From Candidatus Scatomonas merdigallinarum (GTDB taxonomy: Bacteria; Bacillota; Clostridia; Lachnospirales; Lachnospiraceae), in contig DVKB01000019.1 in the NCBI GenBank assembly GCA_018716305.1, forward strand, positions 124,001 through 188,000: 64,000 nt of DNA, given 5' to 3'. Of the stretch, positions 34,923 to 42,927 are shown in pieces. The stretch's first letter is position 1. Every line of letters begins with the position of its first letter. A model generated the notes under the pieces. It was given only the letters and a program-made list of their open reading frames with translations, had not been told where the DNA came from and did no database searches. A program made the translations under genes and the position numbers.

Positions 34923-35021
34923 TATGATGCCTGTGGATTGTTCCGTGTTGCGCACTCCCACAATCCTACCCAATATTCGCAGTCTTTTATGTATTCCCGC
35001 CGTAGAAATAGGAGGAGATCC

Positions 35022-35998
35022 ATGAAAGACAGAACTTTTGAACAGAACACGACGGAAAACAAACGCGGAAGCACAGAAAACAGAGTTGCCAACCGCAGGT
35101 CCAGAGACGCGGGAGCCAAGCTTATTTTTGATAATCCCATTCTCTGCGCCCAGTTTCTGCGGGGGTATACGAACCTGGAGATTCTGAAGAATATCCGTCC
35201 GGAGGACATCGAAGATATTTCAGAACGCTTTCTTCCCCTGTGGCAGGAAAACCGGGATTCGGATTCCGTAAAGAGGATCCGGCTGCACCAGGTTCCGGGG
35301 ACGGATACCCTGTATCTGATCGCTATGATCGAACATCAGTCCAAAGTAGATTATGATATGAGTTTCCGCGTTCTGCGGTATATGGTCCTGATCCTGACAG
35401 ACTATGCCGCGGAGCAGGAGAAACAGTGCAAAGGCATTACCGGGACAAAAACATTCCGGTATCCGCCGGTGCTTCCAGTGGTATTCTACGATGGCCCCGG
35501 AAACTGGACAGCGGAGACGAACTTTCCCTGATCATGCTGGTGGACAAACTCCGCAGCGCGGCGGATTTCGGAAATCTCAGTGAAATTCCGGAAGAATACT
35601 TTGAGAATCTCAGCAGGAATTCACCGGAGTCGGTTTTAAAACTCATTGGAAAGATTATTTCTGTACTGCTTCTGCGGCTGAATGTTCCCAGAGAGGAAGC
35701 GGCGGAATTCACAGACCGCATAGAACGGAGGGATTTTACAGTGTTGTTTGAAAATTTTGAGGCCTACGATGTGCAGGAGACCAGACGGATCAGCAGAGCA
35801 GAGGGAAAAGCGGAGGGAAAAGCGGAAGCTATCCTGGAACTGCTGTCAGACCTTGGCAAGATACCGGAAACAGTAAAGGAAGATATTTTACAGGAAAAAG
35901 ATTTAAGTCTTCTGACAAAATGGCTGAAAACCGCTGCCAGGGCTGAAAGTGTGGAGCAGTTTCTGGAAGTTATGGAGCTGGGTAATCCGGCAGAATAA
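35022..35998 (+). pseudogene. Rpn family recombination-promoting nuclease/putative transposase gene, internally deleted and frameshifted
   Basis: The first frame (35022-35531) encodes the N-terminal half: KLIFDNPILCAQFLRGY, IAMIEHQSKVDYDMSFRVLRYM, YPPVLPVVFYDGPGNWTAETNF. It then stops. The C-terminal half continues in another frame (DELSLIMLVDKL..., FENFEAYDVQETRR, AEGKAEGKAEA) to 35998. At the junction the same bases read WTAETNF in one frame and SGDELSLI in the other. The usual 50 or so residues between these motifs are missing. Deletion between two short similar stretches explains it. AGGAGG precedes the ATG. Confidence 0.8.
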
Positions 35999-36017
35999 AA
36001 CATACAGGGAGATTCAT

Positions 36018-36899
36018 ATGTACGAATTGATCCAGGCGGGGGAACAGAGTTATTACGTCCAATGTCCCGCGAAAATCGGAATTTATAAGAAAACAGAAAC
36101 AGAAGTGTATCTGATCGACAGCGGCAGCGACAAGGATGCCGGCCGCCGGGTCAGAAAGATCCTGGACCAGCAGGGCTGGCATCTGAAGGGGATTCTGAAT
36201 ACCCATTCCCATGCGGATCATATCGGAGGCAATCATTATCTGCAGCAGCAGTACGGATGCAAGATCTTCGCGGAGGGGATCGAGGCTGCTTTTACCAGGC
36301 ATCCTATTCTGGAACCGGCCTTTCTGTATGGAGGCTGTCCTCTGAAGGGGCTGCGCCACAAGTTTCTGATGGCGGCGGAAAGCGAGACCGTGAGTTTCTC
36401 GGATCCGGAATTCCCCCGGGAGGTGGAGGTGATCCCTCTGCCGGGGCACTCTTTTGATATGGTGGGATTCCGCCTTCCGGACGGAACGGTTTTTCTGGCC
36501 GACAGCCTCAGCAGTGAGGCCACCCTGGAAAAATACGGGATTTCTTTTCTGTACGATGTGGAGGCCCATCTGAATACTCTGGAAAAGGTTTCAGCTCTGG
36601 AGGCCCGGATGTTCGTGCCCTCCCACGCGGAGGCGTCGGAAGAGATCCGGCCGCTGGCAGAGCTGAACCGGAAAAAGGTACTGGAGACCGGCGCGTATAT
36701 CCGGGAGCTGTGCGGGGAGCCGAAAACCTTCGAGGAGATCCTGCAAAAGGTATTTCAGGATTACGGCATGCAGATGACGTATCAGCAGTACGCGCTGATC
36801 GGCAGCACGGTAAGATCCTATCTGGCCTGGCTGGAAGCCCGGGGAGGGGCGGAGGCGGTCATCGAAGAAAACAGAATGCTGTGGAAAAAAACAGTGTAG
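36018..36899 (+). CDS. MBL-fold metallo-hydrolase
   Basis: The 293-residue protein has the metallo-beta-lactamase zinc motif THSHADHIGG (HxHxDH) near residue 62, with later ligands in PGHSFDMVG, ADSLSSEA and PSHAE. A C-terminal helical extension of about 80 residues follows. The start at 36018 is preferred (GGGAG upstream) over open frame to 35949. It is monocistronic. The precise substrate is unknown; relatives include glyoxalase II-like hydrolases. Confidence 0.87.
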   Translation: MYELIQAGEQSYYVQCPAKIGIYKKTETEVYLIDSGSDKDAGRRVRKILDQQGWHLKGILNTHSHADHIGGNHYLQQQYGCKIFAEGIEAAFTRHPILEPAFLYGGCPLKGLRHKFLMAAESETVSFSDPEFPREVEVIPLPGHSFDMVGFRLPDGTVFLADSLSSEATLEKYGISFLYDVEAHLNTLEKVSALEARMFVPSHAEASEEIRPLAELNRKKVLETGAYIRELCGEPKTFEEILQKVFQDYGMQMTYQQYALIGSTVRSYLAWLEARGGAEAVIEENRMLWKKTV

Positions 36900-36942
36900 A
36901 AAAATGCGGGCAGGAATCGGCTCTTAGCATTCCTGTCCGCAT
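36900..36942 (-). terminator. Terminator of the cbiMNQ-cbiOK operon
   Basis: ATGCGGGCAGGAAT (36904-36917) and ATTCCTGTCCGCAT (36929-36942) form a 14-bp stem with one G-T pair. On the - strand the stem is followed by TTTT, so it terminates the cobalt operon and may also stop convergent transcription. Confidence 0.75.
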
Positions 36943-36957
36943 GGATAATAAATGAGT

Positions 36958-38631
36958 TCAGTCTTCGGCTTCCGCCTTCTCCACCGCCGCCTGCACATGG
37001 TCCACAAACAGTCTGCGGATGCTGGGATATTCGCCCAGGCCCTTCAGCACGCAGGAGACCGGGAAGCCGGCGGCCTCAAACTGGCAGCGCCAGGATTCCG
37101 GGTCGTCCCCGGCCATATCGTTTTTGGCGTGATCTCCGGCCACGATCATAAAGGGGGCCAGGACCACCCGGCGGGGATTGTATTTTTCTACCATATGCAG
37201 GAGAGACTGCATGCTGGGATAGGCTTCTACAGTGCCCAGAAAGATATTGGGGCAGCCTCTGTCCTTGAAGGTGTAATCCAGGGCGGCGTAGATGGAGTTG
37301 GAGTAGTGGGTGGTGCCGTGTCCCATAAGCACCAGCACTTCATCCTCCTTCAGATCCGCGAATTCTTCCCGGATGGCCCGGATCACATAATCGTTGTCCT
37401 CCACCGTAGTAAGAAGGGGATCGCCGAAGAGGATGGAATGAAAATCTTTTTTATAAGCCAGAGCGTCCTGGGTCATCAGGTCGTTCTCAATGCCGTTGAT
37501 CACATGGGTGGGCTGCACGATGACGTCGGTGATCCCATCTTCCCGCATCCTGGCAAAAGCCTCCTTCACATTGTCATAGTGGATGCCGTCCCGCTTCATA
37601 AGCTTTTTCAGGATCATTTTGCTGGTCCAGGCCCGATAGACGGTACAATCCGGATAAGCCCGGGCAATCTCCTGTTCGATGGCGTCAATGGTGACTTTTC
37701 TTGTCTCTTCAAAGCTGGTGCCGAAGCTGACCACCAGAATGGCTTTCCTGGTCCGGGAAAATTCCCGGTATCCCTGGACGGAGCGGTCTATGGTGACTCC
37801 GGCGATGTATTCCTCCAGTTCCCTTAAGGTTTTCGGCACCGGCAGGGTGTTTTTCAGGATCCCTTTTTTGCAGAGACTGTCAAACAGCTGCAGCACCGCC
37901 GGCTGTTCCAGATTGGCCCGGGAAAGGGCGGTCTGGTTGGAGAAGACCTGCACCGGGTCCCCCTGCATCAGCACCTGTCCCTGATCCAGCAGTACAATCT
38001 CATCGGCCCACTCGAAAGCGAAGTTTACGTCGTGGGTGGACATCATCACCGTAATGCCGTCGGCAGTCATCTGGTTTACCGCGTCGTTGACCAGGGCCGT
38101 GTGTTTGGGATCCAGAGCCGCGGCGGGTTCATCCAGAATGATCACGTCCGGATGCATCACCAGGATATCCGCGATGGACACCTGCTTTTTCTGTCCTCCG
38201 GAGAGAGCGTGGGTAGGGCGGTCCCGGAAAGGGCTGATCCCCATTTTTTCAATGACCCGCTCCACCTCCTGACGGGCTTCCGCCTCAGATTTGCCCAGGT
38301 TCAGCACCCCGAAGGAGATCTCCTGGTATACACTGGCGGAAAACAGCTGGTTGTCCGGATCCTGAAAGACGATCCCCACCCGCTGGCGCAGCTTCAGCAG
38401 CCCTTCTCTGGAATAATCCACCGGGGCTCCGTCAAAATACAGGGTGCCGGAGGTGGGGCGGTTAATGCCGTTGCAGCACAGGAAAAAAGTGGATTTCCCG
38501 GAGCCGTTGGCTCCCATAAAGGCGATCTTTTTTCCGCGGCCGATCTCCAGGGAGAGGCCGTTTAAGGAATGGCTCTTTTCATCATCGTAGGAAAAGAACA
38601 GGTTTTCGGCTTTCAGGATCACATTGTTCAT
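36958..38631 (-). CDS. cbiO-cbiK: Fusion of cobalt ECF transporter ATPase (CbiO) and sirohydrochlorin cobaltochelatase (CbiK)
   Basis: One 557-residue protein. Residues 1 to about 245 are CbiO: Walker A GANGSGKST, Q-loop FQDPDNQLFSASVYQEISFG, signature LSGGQKKQVSIA, Walker B VIILDEPAAALD, H-loop STHDVNFAFEWAD. A helical linker of about 45 residues follows. Residues about 293-557 are CbiK: ILVVSFGTSFEETRK, QPTHVINGIEND, LMGHGTTHYSNSIYAALDY, PFMIVAGDHAKNDMAGDD, including the conserved histidines. CbiK inserts Co2+ into sirohydrochlorin. The frame is unbroken and the gene overlaps cbiQ by 4 bases, so importer and user of cobalt are physically joined. Confidence 0.93.
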   Translation of the reverse strand: MNNVILKAENLFFSYDDEKSHSLNGLSLEIGRGKKIAFMGANGSGKSTFFLCCNGINRPTSGTLYFDGAPVDYSREGLLKLRQRVGIVFQDPDNQLFSASVYQEISFGVLNLGKSEAEARQEVERVIEKMGISPFRDRPTHALSGGQKKQVSIADILVMHPDVIILDEPAAALDPKHTALVNDAVNQMTADGITVMMSTHDVNFAFEWADEIVLLDQGQVLMQGDPVQVFSNQTALSRANLEQPAVLQLFDSLCKKGILKNTLPVPKTLRELEEYIAGVTIDRSVQGYREFSRTRKAILVVSFGTSFEETRKVTIDAIEQEIARAYPDCTVYRAWTSKMILKKLMKRDGIHYDNVKEAFARMREDGITDVIVQPTHVINGIENDLMTQDALAYKKDFHSILFGDPLLTTVEDNDYVIRAIREEFADLKEDEVLVLMGHGTTHYSNSIYAALDYTFKDRGCPNIFLGTVEAYPSMQSLLHMVEKYNPRRVVLAPFMIVAGDHAKNDMAGDDPESWRCQFEAAGFPVSCVLKGLGEYPSIRRLFVDHVQAAVEKAEAED

Positions 38632-39401
38632 TGCAGTTTACTCCATATCGTCAGTAGTAATAAAAGAATTTCAAAAAAAGCGATGAGGAAAATTTCCGCC
38701 CGTTTCGGGGGATGGTTTTCCGTCAGCACCCGGATGGTGCCGTCGTAGCAGCGGGCTTCCATGGCGTCGTAGAGGGCTCCTGATTTTTTCAGGGAGCGGA
38801 TAAACAGCACCGACACCATAGAACCGAAGGATTTCAGGGATGTTTTGAGATCCCGGTTCCCCAGCCTGGATTTCTGGGAGGTAAGGATGCTGGAGGCGAT
38901 CTCCAGCAGCACAAAGATGAAGCGGTAGGTGAGCATCATCAGTTCCAGCAGCAGAGCGGGGATCCGAAGCTTCCGCAGTTCGTTGAGGATATCCGTCATG
39001 GGTGTGCTGAGAGCCAGAAAATAGAGGCAGGAGACACTGGCCATGGCGGTGAGGATCAGCTGGAGTCCCCGGCGCAGAGACTGGAAGCTTCCGGTTATGT
39101 AAAGATTTCCCAGGGGAAGGGCGAAAGCGTCCAGGGGAGTCCCGGAGATATTGACGATGATAGCCAGGGTGGACAGAAGCAGGAAAACCAGGGGGATCAG
39201 CATCAGATTCCGGTAGCGGAAAAAAGCGATCCCTCCCCTGCCCACGATGAGATAGCTGTTGACCGCCAGCACCAGTACGGCCAGGGGAATGGAACGGCTG
39301 ACCACGCACATGCAGAGGGTCAGTATGGCGTAGATGAATTTTTCCCCGGCATTGACATATCTTAAATTGGACTGATAACAGAGTTTGTCGATCAACAGCA
39401 T
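38628..39401 (-). CDS. cbiQ: Cobalt ECF transporter transmembrane component CbiQ
   Basis: The 257-residue T-component couples the CbiO ATPase to the CbiMN substrate unit. About five membrane helices are visible, and the cytoplasmic coupling helices carry the family's Ala-Arg-Gly-type motifs in degenerate form (SLRRGLQL, ALYDAMEARCYDG). The N-terminal NLRYVNAGEKFIYAILTLCMC is typical. It overlaps cbiO-cbiK by 4 bases. Confidence 0.92.
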   Translation of the reverse strand: MLLIDKLCYQSNLRYVNAGEKFIYAILTLCMCVVSRSIPLAVLVLAVNSYLIVGRGGIAFFRYRNLMLIPLVFLLLSTLAIIVNISGTPLDAFALPLGNLYITGSFQSLRRGLQLILTAMASVSCLYFLALSTPMTDILNELRKLRIPALLLELMMLTYRFIFVLLEIASSILTSQKSRLGNRDLKTSLKSFGSMVSVLFIRSLKKSGALYDAMEARCYDGTIRVLTENHPPKRAEIFLIAFFEILLLLLTIWSKLQ

Positions 39402-39428
39402 ATCTTTCTTACCTCGGCAGAAGGTTCT

Positions 39429-39746
39429 TTATAGTTCCTCGTTGGCTTTTCCCAGTTTTTTCCGCTCGTAAAAGCGTCCCACAAAGAAGGCGATGACGCC
39501 TACGCCGATCCCGGTCTGGACGCAGAAGAGCAGGTTTTCTATCTCCCCGGGAAGTTCGCCGCCGATGGCGTTTTCCAGCACCGGGGTGGCCCAGGGCTCA
39601 TAATCCGGTGAGATTTCCTCCACCACCTGGCTTCCCGCGTCATCGGATCCGCCGAAAGCGGCGCCCCGGCGGGCGAAGAAGGGAATTATGGCAATCAATG
39701 CGGCAATGACCAGCAGTACAAGGACCAGTTTTTTATTCTTGCTCAT
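39429..39746 (-). CDS. cbiN: Cobalt transport protein CbiN
   Basis: The 105-residue auxiliary protein has two membrane helices (about residues 7-24 and 75-92) flanking an external loop with FGGSDDAGSQVVEEISPDYEPW, typical of CbiN. It stimulates Co2+ uptake with CbiM. It lies 2 bases after cbiM. Confidence 0.93.
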   Translation of the reverse strand: MSKNKKLVLVLLVIAALIAIIPFFARRGAAFGGSDDAGSQVVEEISPDYEPWATPVLENAIGGELPGEIENLLFCVQTGIGVGVIAFFVGRFYERKKLGKANEEL

Positions 39747-39748
39747 GT

Positions 39749-40510
39749 TCAGGCCTCCTTTACAAATCCGATGGACTTCAGCTCTTTTGCGGCGAAGGAC
39801 TCCAGGGCAATGATGATTACTACCGTAAGGATCCCCTCGATCACAGCCAGAGGAATCTGAGTGGGAGCGAAGACCGCCAGGAATTTCGCGAAAGAAGCAC
39901 CGACCCCTCCCACTTCCGAGGGGTTCGCCAGGGCCAGCTGGAAGGCGGTGACGCAGTAGGTAAACAGATCCCCAGCGGCAGCGGCGATAAAAATGTTTAC
40001 CTTTTTATTCAGGCCGCATTTTTTCAGAAGCTGATACAGGAGGAAAGTGACCAGAGGTCCGGCGACAGCCATGGAAAAACAGTTGGCTCCCAGGGTGGTC
40101 AGGCCGCCGTGCCCCAGGAGCAGGGCCTGGAACAGCAGGACGATGATCCCCAGAATGCTGACTGCCAGAGGCCCGAAGAGGATGGCTCCCAGACCGGTTC
40201 CCGTCATGTGCGAGCAGCTTCCGGTTACGGAAGGGATTTTCAGGGACGAGATCACAAAGACAAAGGCCCCGGAAATGGCGATGAGGGTCAGGGCTCTGCG
40301 GTTTTTCTTTACCGTATTCCGCAGGGTGAAAAAGCCTGCCAGCAGAAAGGGAAGGCAGATAACGCCCCAGGCGATGCAGAAAGCAGGGGGAAGATATCCT
40401 TCCATGATGTGCATGGCAGAAGCGGCGGGGAGGATCCCCAGGCTCAGGGCCAGGCCGGCAGCGATGGCTGTCAGCTTCTTTTGCGGTTTTGTCAGGTTAC
40501 TCATTTGCAT
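39749..40510 (-). CDS. cbiM: Cobalt ECF transporter substrate-binding component CbiM
   Basis: The 253-residue membrane protein begins with a signal-like helix and then MHIMEGYLPPAFCIAW, whose N-terminal His residues form the metal site after processing in CbiM/NikM proteins. IPSVTGSCSHMTGTGLGAILFGP is the second family motif. The ATG at 40510 follows AAGGAGTG; the upstream in-frame extension to 40570 overlaps the riboswitch terminator and is rejected. First gene of the B12-controlled cobalt operon. Confidence 0.94.
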   Translation of the reverse strand: MQMSNLTKPQKKLTAIAAGLALSLGILPAASAMHIMEGYLPPAFCIAWGVICLPFLLAGFFTLRNTVKKNRRALTLIAISGAFVFVISSLKIPSVTGSCSHMTGTGLGAILFGPLAVSILGIIVLLFQALLLGHGGLTTLGANCFSMAVAGPLVTFLLYQLLKKCGLNKKVNIFIAAAAGDLFTYCVTAFQLALANPSEVGGVGASFAKFLAVFAPTQIPLAVIEGILTVVIIIALESFAAKELKSIGFVKEA

Positions 40511-40552
40511 AAAACACTCCTTTCCTTCTCCGGTCTCCTTCCGGCCGGCAAT

Positions 40553-40591
40553 AAAAAAAGCCTCATCCATTTACAGGTTTTCGGATGGGCC
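40553..40591 (-). terminator. Riboswitch-controlled terminator before cbiM
   Basis: On the - strand, GGCCCATCC pairs with GGATGAGGC with a one-base bulge, followed by seven T. It lies between the riboswitch and the cbiM RBS, as expected for transcriptional attenuation. Confidence 0.75.
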
Positions 40592-40644
40592 CCAAGCAGC
40601 CTTGCGGGCTGCTTTACGCCTTGTCAAACCACGTAACAATGGCA

Positions 40645-40825
40645 TATCCTTGCGCAATGGGCAGGTCTTCTGACTTATGCGTCGTCATCTTCTCCCGTCT
40701 TCCCGGTTTCCCAGTGACATAAGCGGAGAAAACTCAGCAATTACAGCGGCGTGACCGTGCGGGATTCTCACCCGGCTTCCCTATTCTTCTGTGGAAGGAA
40801 CACAGACACCTCATTGCCTGTTCAG
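40645..40825 (-). promoter_or_regulatory. Cobalamin riboswitch of the cbiMNQ-cbiOK operon
   Basis: Read on the - strand, the conserved core is GGGAAGCCGGGTGAGAATCC, then GGTCACGCCGCTGT, and the B12 box AGTCAGAAGACCTGCC (40660-40675). These match the adenosylcobalamin-responsive riboswitch consensus. It should shut off cobalt import and chelation when B12 is sufficient. Confidence 0.95.
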
Positions 40826-40836
40826 TTGTCTTACTC

Positions 40837-40865
40837 AGTATAGCCGCTGCCGGGGCGCTTGTCAA
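40837..40865 (-). promoter_or_regulatory. Promoter of the cbiM transcript
   Basis: On the - strand: TTGACA (40865-40860), 17 bases, TATACT (40842-40837), ideally placed before the riboswitch. Confidence 0.8.
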
Positions 40866-40877
40866 GAATGTACGCAC

Positions 40878-40906
40878 TTGACTTCACTTTTTCATTCTAT
40901 TATAAT
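40878..40906 (+). promoter_or_regulatory. Promoter of the hemA transcript
   Basis: TTGACT (40878-40883), 17 bases, TATAAT (40901-40906). It is back-to-back with the cbiM promoter, the two -35 boxes being 12 bases apart. Confidence 0.8.
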
Positions 40907-40919
40907 ATGGATTGCCGGG

Positions 40920-41080
40920 GAACACTCCCCGGAAAAACAGAATCGTCGGGAGTCCCTCCAGAGGGTGAAAAGGGAATCAGGTGCAAGTCCTGAGCGATCC
41001 GGTCACTGTGAGCAGAGCGCGTCTCTGCAAGTCAGGAACCTGCTTCCGGGGAGAGCAAGATAGAAAGTTTCCATGGAAAG
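40920..41080 (+). promoter_or_regulatory. Cobalamin riboswitch of the hemA operon
   Basis: Consensus elements on the + strand: AAAGGGAATCAGGTGCAAGTCC, GGTCACTGTGA and the B12 box AGTCAGGAACCTGC (41030-41043). It places uroporphyrinogen III synthesis under B12 control and is independent of the cbiM riboswitch. Confidence 0.93.
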
Positions 41081-41118
41081 CTGCTATCTTACTGCGGAGG
41101 GATCTCTCCGCATGTGAA

Positions 41119-41148
41119 GCCTGCTTTTCCAGCAGGCCTTTTCTTTTG
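41119..41148 (+). terminator. Riboswitch-controlled terminator before hemA
   Basis: GCCTGCT (41119-41125) and AGCAGGC (41131-41137) form a stem followed by CTTTTCTTTT. It lies about 90 bases before hemA. Confidence 0.8.
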
Positions 41149-41237
41149 TCCGGAAAAAGAAGCTGCTTTTCCGGCGAAAGAGGGGCAGTCCATGAAAATC
41201 ATAGTAAGACACCAGAAATGGGCGGAGGTACAGACAG

Positions 41238-42470
41238 ATGAGTATACAAATGCTGGGGATCGATCACAGCCGGGCGCCGGTGGACGTGCGGGCCATTTTT
41301 TCTTTTACCAAGAAGAATGCCGCCGCGGCCATGGATTCCCTGAAAAAAGACTGCGGGGTGGAGGGCTGCATCATCCTTTCCACCTGCAACCGCATGGAGA
41401 TCTGGGTCAGCGCTCCGGAGGACTGGCAGGGTTCCCTGCTGGAGGAGCTCTGCCGGATCAAGGAGGTGGATCCCACGGAATTCCGGGAGTACTTTGTGGA
41501 ACGCAGGGGGGAGGAGGCAGTGGATCATCTGTTTCATCTGGCCTGCGGCCTGAAATCCATGATCCTGGCGGAGGATCAGATCCTGACTCAGGTGGGGGAC
41601 GCCCTGGCCCTGGCCAGAGAATTTTATATGACGGACAGCGTGCTGGAGGTGCTGTTCCGGAAAGCGGTGACGGCGGCCAAGCGGGTCAAGACCGACGTGG
41701 TGTTCAGCCGGGCCAGCGAGACTGCCATGGACCGGGCGGTGGAGATGCTGAAGAACCAGGGCTTTGACCTGAAGGGAAAGCGCTGCATGGTCATCGGCAA
41801 CGGGGAGATGGGCCGGCTGGCGGCTCTGACCCTGGCCAGCCAGGGGGCGGACGTGACGGTGACGGTGCGCCAGTACCGCAGCGGGGTGGTGAAGATCCCC
41901 CTGGGCTGCAAGCGTATTGATTACGGTGAGCGGATGGAGCTGTTCCCCCGGTGCGACCTGGTGGTCAGCGCCACTGCCAGCCCCAATTATACCTTAAAGC
42001 TGGAATCCGTACGGGAGTGCGCCCTGGATCACTCTATCTGTCTCATTGACCTGGCGGTGCCCAGGGACATTGAGCCTGCCATCGGCCGGCTGGAGCAGAT
42101 TTGCCTGTACGATATCGATGATTTTAAGAGCAGCGTGGATCACACCAATGAAGCTGCCTATGAGCAGGCGGAGTACATCCTGCAGGAGGAGATGGACGAG
42201 TTTTACGCCTGGCTCAACGGCCGGGATCTGATCCCCAGGATCCAGGAGATCCAGCAGGACGCGGTGACGGATCTGAACCTGCGGATCCGCAAGATCATCC
42301 GCAAGCTGCCCATGGAAGAGGCAGATCAGGAAAAACTGCTGAAGAATATCGACACCGCCGCCGGAAAAGTGGTGGGGAAAATGATGTTCGGACTCAGGGA
42401 CACGCTGGAGAGGGATTCTTTCCTGGAATGCGTGGCCGGACTGGAGAAGCTGTATGAACCGGAAGCATAA
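41238..42470 (+). CDS. hemA: Glutamyl-tRNA reductase (HemA)
   Basis: Reduces glutamyl-tRNA to glutamate-1-semialdehyde, the first committed C5-pathway step. The 410-residue product has the catalytic-Cys motif LSTCNRMEIW near residue 50, HLFHLACGLKSMILAEDQIL, the NADPH-binding GNGEMGRLAA and the C-terminal dimerisation helices. GGAGG lies 8 bases before the ATG. It overlaps the next gene by 17 bases. Confidence 0.95.
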   Translation: MSIQMLGIDHSRAPVDVRAIFSFTKKNAAAAMDSLKKDCGVEGCIILSTCNRMEIWVSAPEDWQGSLLEELCRIKEVDPTEFREYFVERRGEEAVDHLFHLACGLKSMILAEDQILTQVGDALALAREFYMTDSVLEVLFRKAVTAAKRVKTDVVFSRASETAMDRAVEMLKNQGFDLKGKRCMVIGNGEMGRLAALTLASQGADVTVTVRQYRSGVVKIPLGCKRIDYGERMELFPRCDLVVSATASPNYTLKLESVRECALDHSICLIDLAVPRDIEPAIGRLEQICLYDIDDFKSSVDHTNEAAYEQAEYILQEEMDEFYAWLNGRDLIPRIQEIQQDAVTDLNLRIRKIIRKLPMEEADQEKLLKNIDTAAGKVVGKMMFGLRDTLERDSFLECVAGLEKLYEPEA

Positions 42471-42927
42471 GTATTTTCCATTGTTTGTGAGCCTGGAAGA
42501 AAAGGAGATCCTGGTCGTCGGGGGAGGGACCATTGCCTCCAGGAGGATCCGCGCCCTGCTTCCCTTCGGAGGCCGTCTGACGGTGATCGCCCCGGAGGTT
42601 TCTGATTTTATAAAAGAAGCGGCGGCGGAGGGCCAGATGGTCTGGAAACAGGAAGCATACACCCGGGAGGCCCTCCGGTACGCGGATCTGGTGCTGGCCT
42701 GCACCGATGATCCGGAACTAAATGGAGAGATCTACAGCGTCTGCAAATGCCTGGGGATCCCTGTGAACGTCTGCAGCGACCGGCGGAAATGCGATTTTTA
42801 TTTTCCCGGGATCGTTGCCAGAGACAATGTGGTGATCGGCGTCACCGCCGGGGGAACGGATCACAGAAAGGCCAGAGAGGTCCGGGAAAAAATCGAAAGG
42901 CTGCTGGAGGAAGAAGAACATGAATAA
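42454..42927 (+). CDS. Precorrin-2 dehydrogenase (SirC/Met8/CysG N-terminal type)
   Basis: NAD-dependent oxidation of precorrin-2 to sirohydrochlorin, which CbiK then metallates. The 157-residue protein has the dinucleotide-binding LVVGGGTIASRRIRALLPFGGRLTVIAP, CTDDPELNGEI and DRRKCDFYFPGIVARDNVVIGVTAGG. It is shorter than CysG and lacks the methylase half, which is encoded by cobA-hemD. Overlaps hemC by 8 bases. Confidence 0.92.
   Translation: MNRKHKYFPLFVSLEEKEILVVGGGTIASRRIRALLPFGGRLTVIAPEVSDFIKEAAAEGQMVWKQEAYTREALRYADLVLACTDDPELNGEIYSVCKCLGIPVNVCSDRRKCDFYFPGIVARDNVVIGVTAGGTDHRKAREVREKIERLLEEEEHE

Noticed and set aside
36952..37827. 291-codon open frame on the + strand
   Set aside because: Antisense to the CbiK half of the fusion gene; no RBS and no domain.
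40047..40673. Open frames on the + strand opposite cbiM
   Set aside because: They run across cbiM and the riboswitch in antisense and lack coding features.
41114..41767. 217-codon open frame starting in the hemA leader
   Set aside because: It begins in the riboswitch terminator and then runs Gly/Arg-rich through hemA out of frame.
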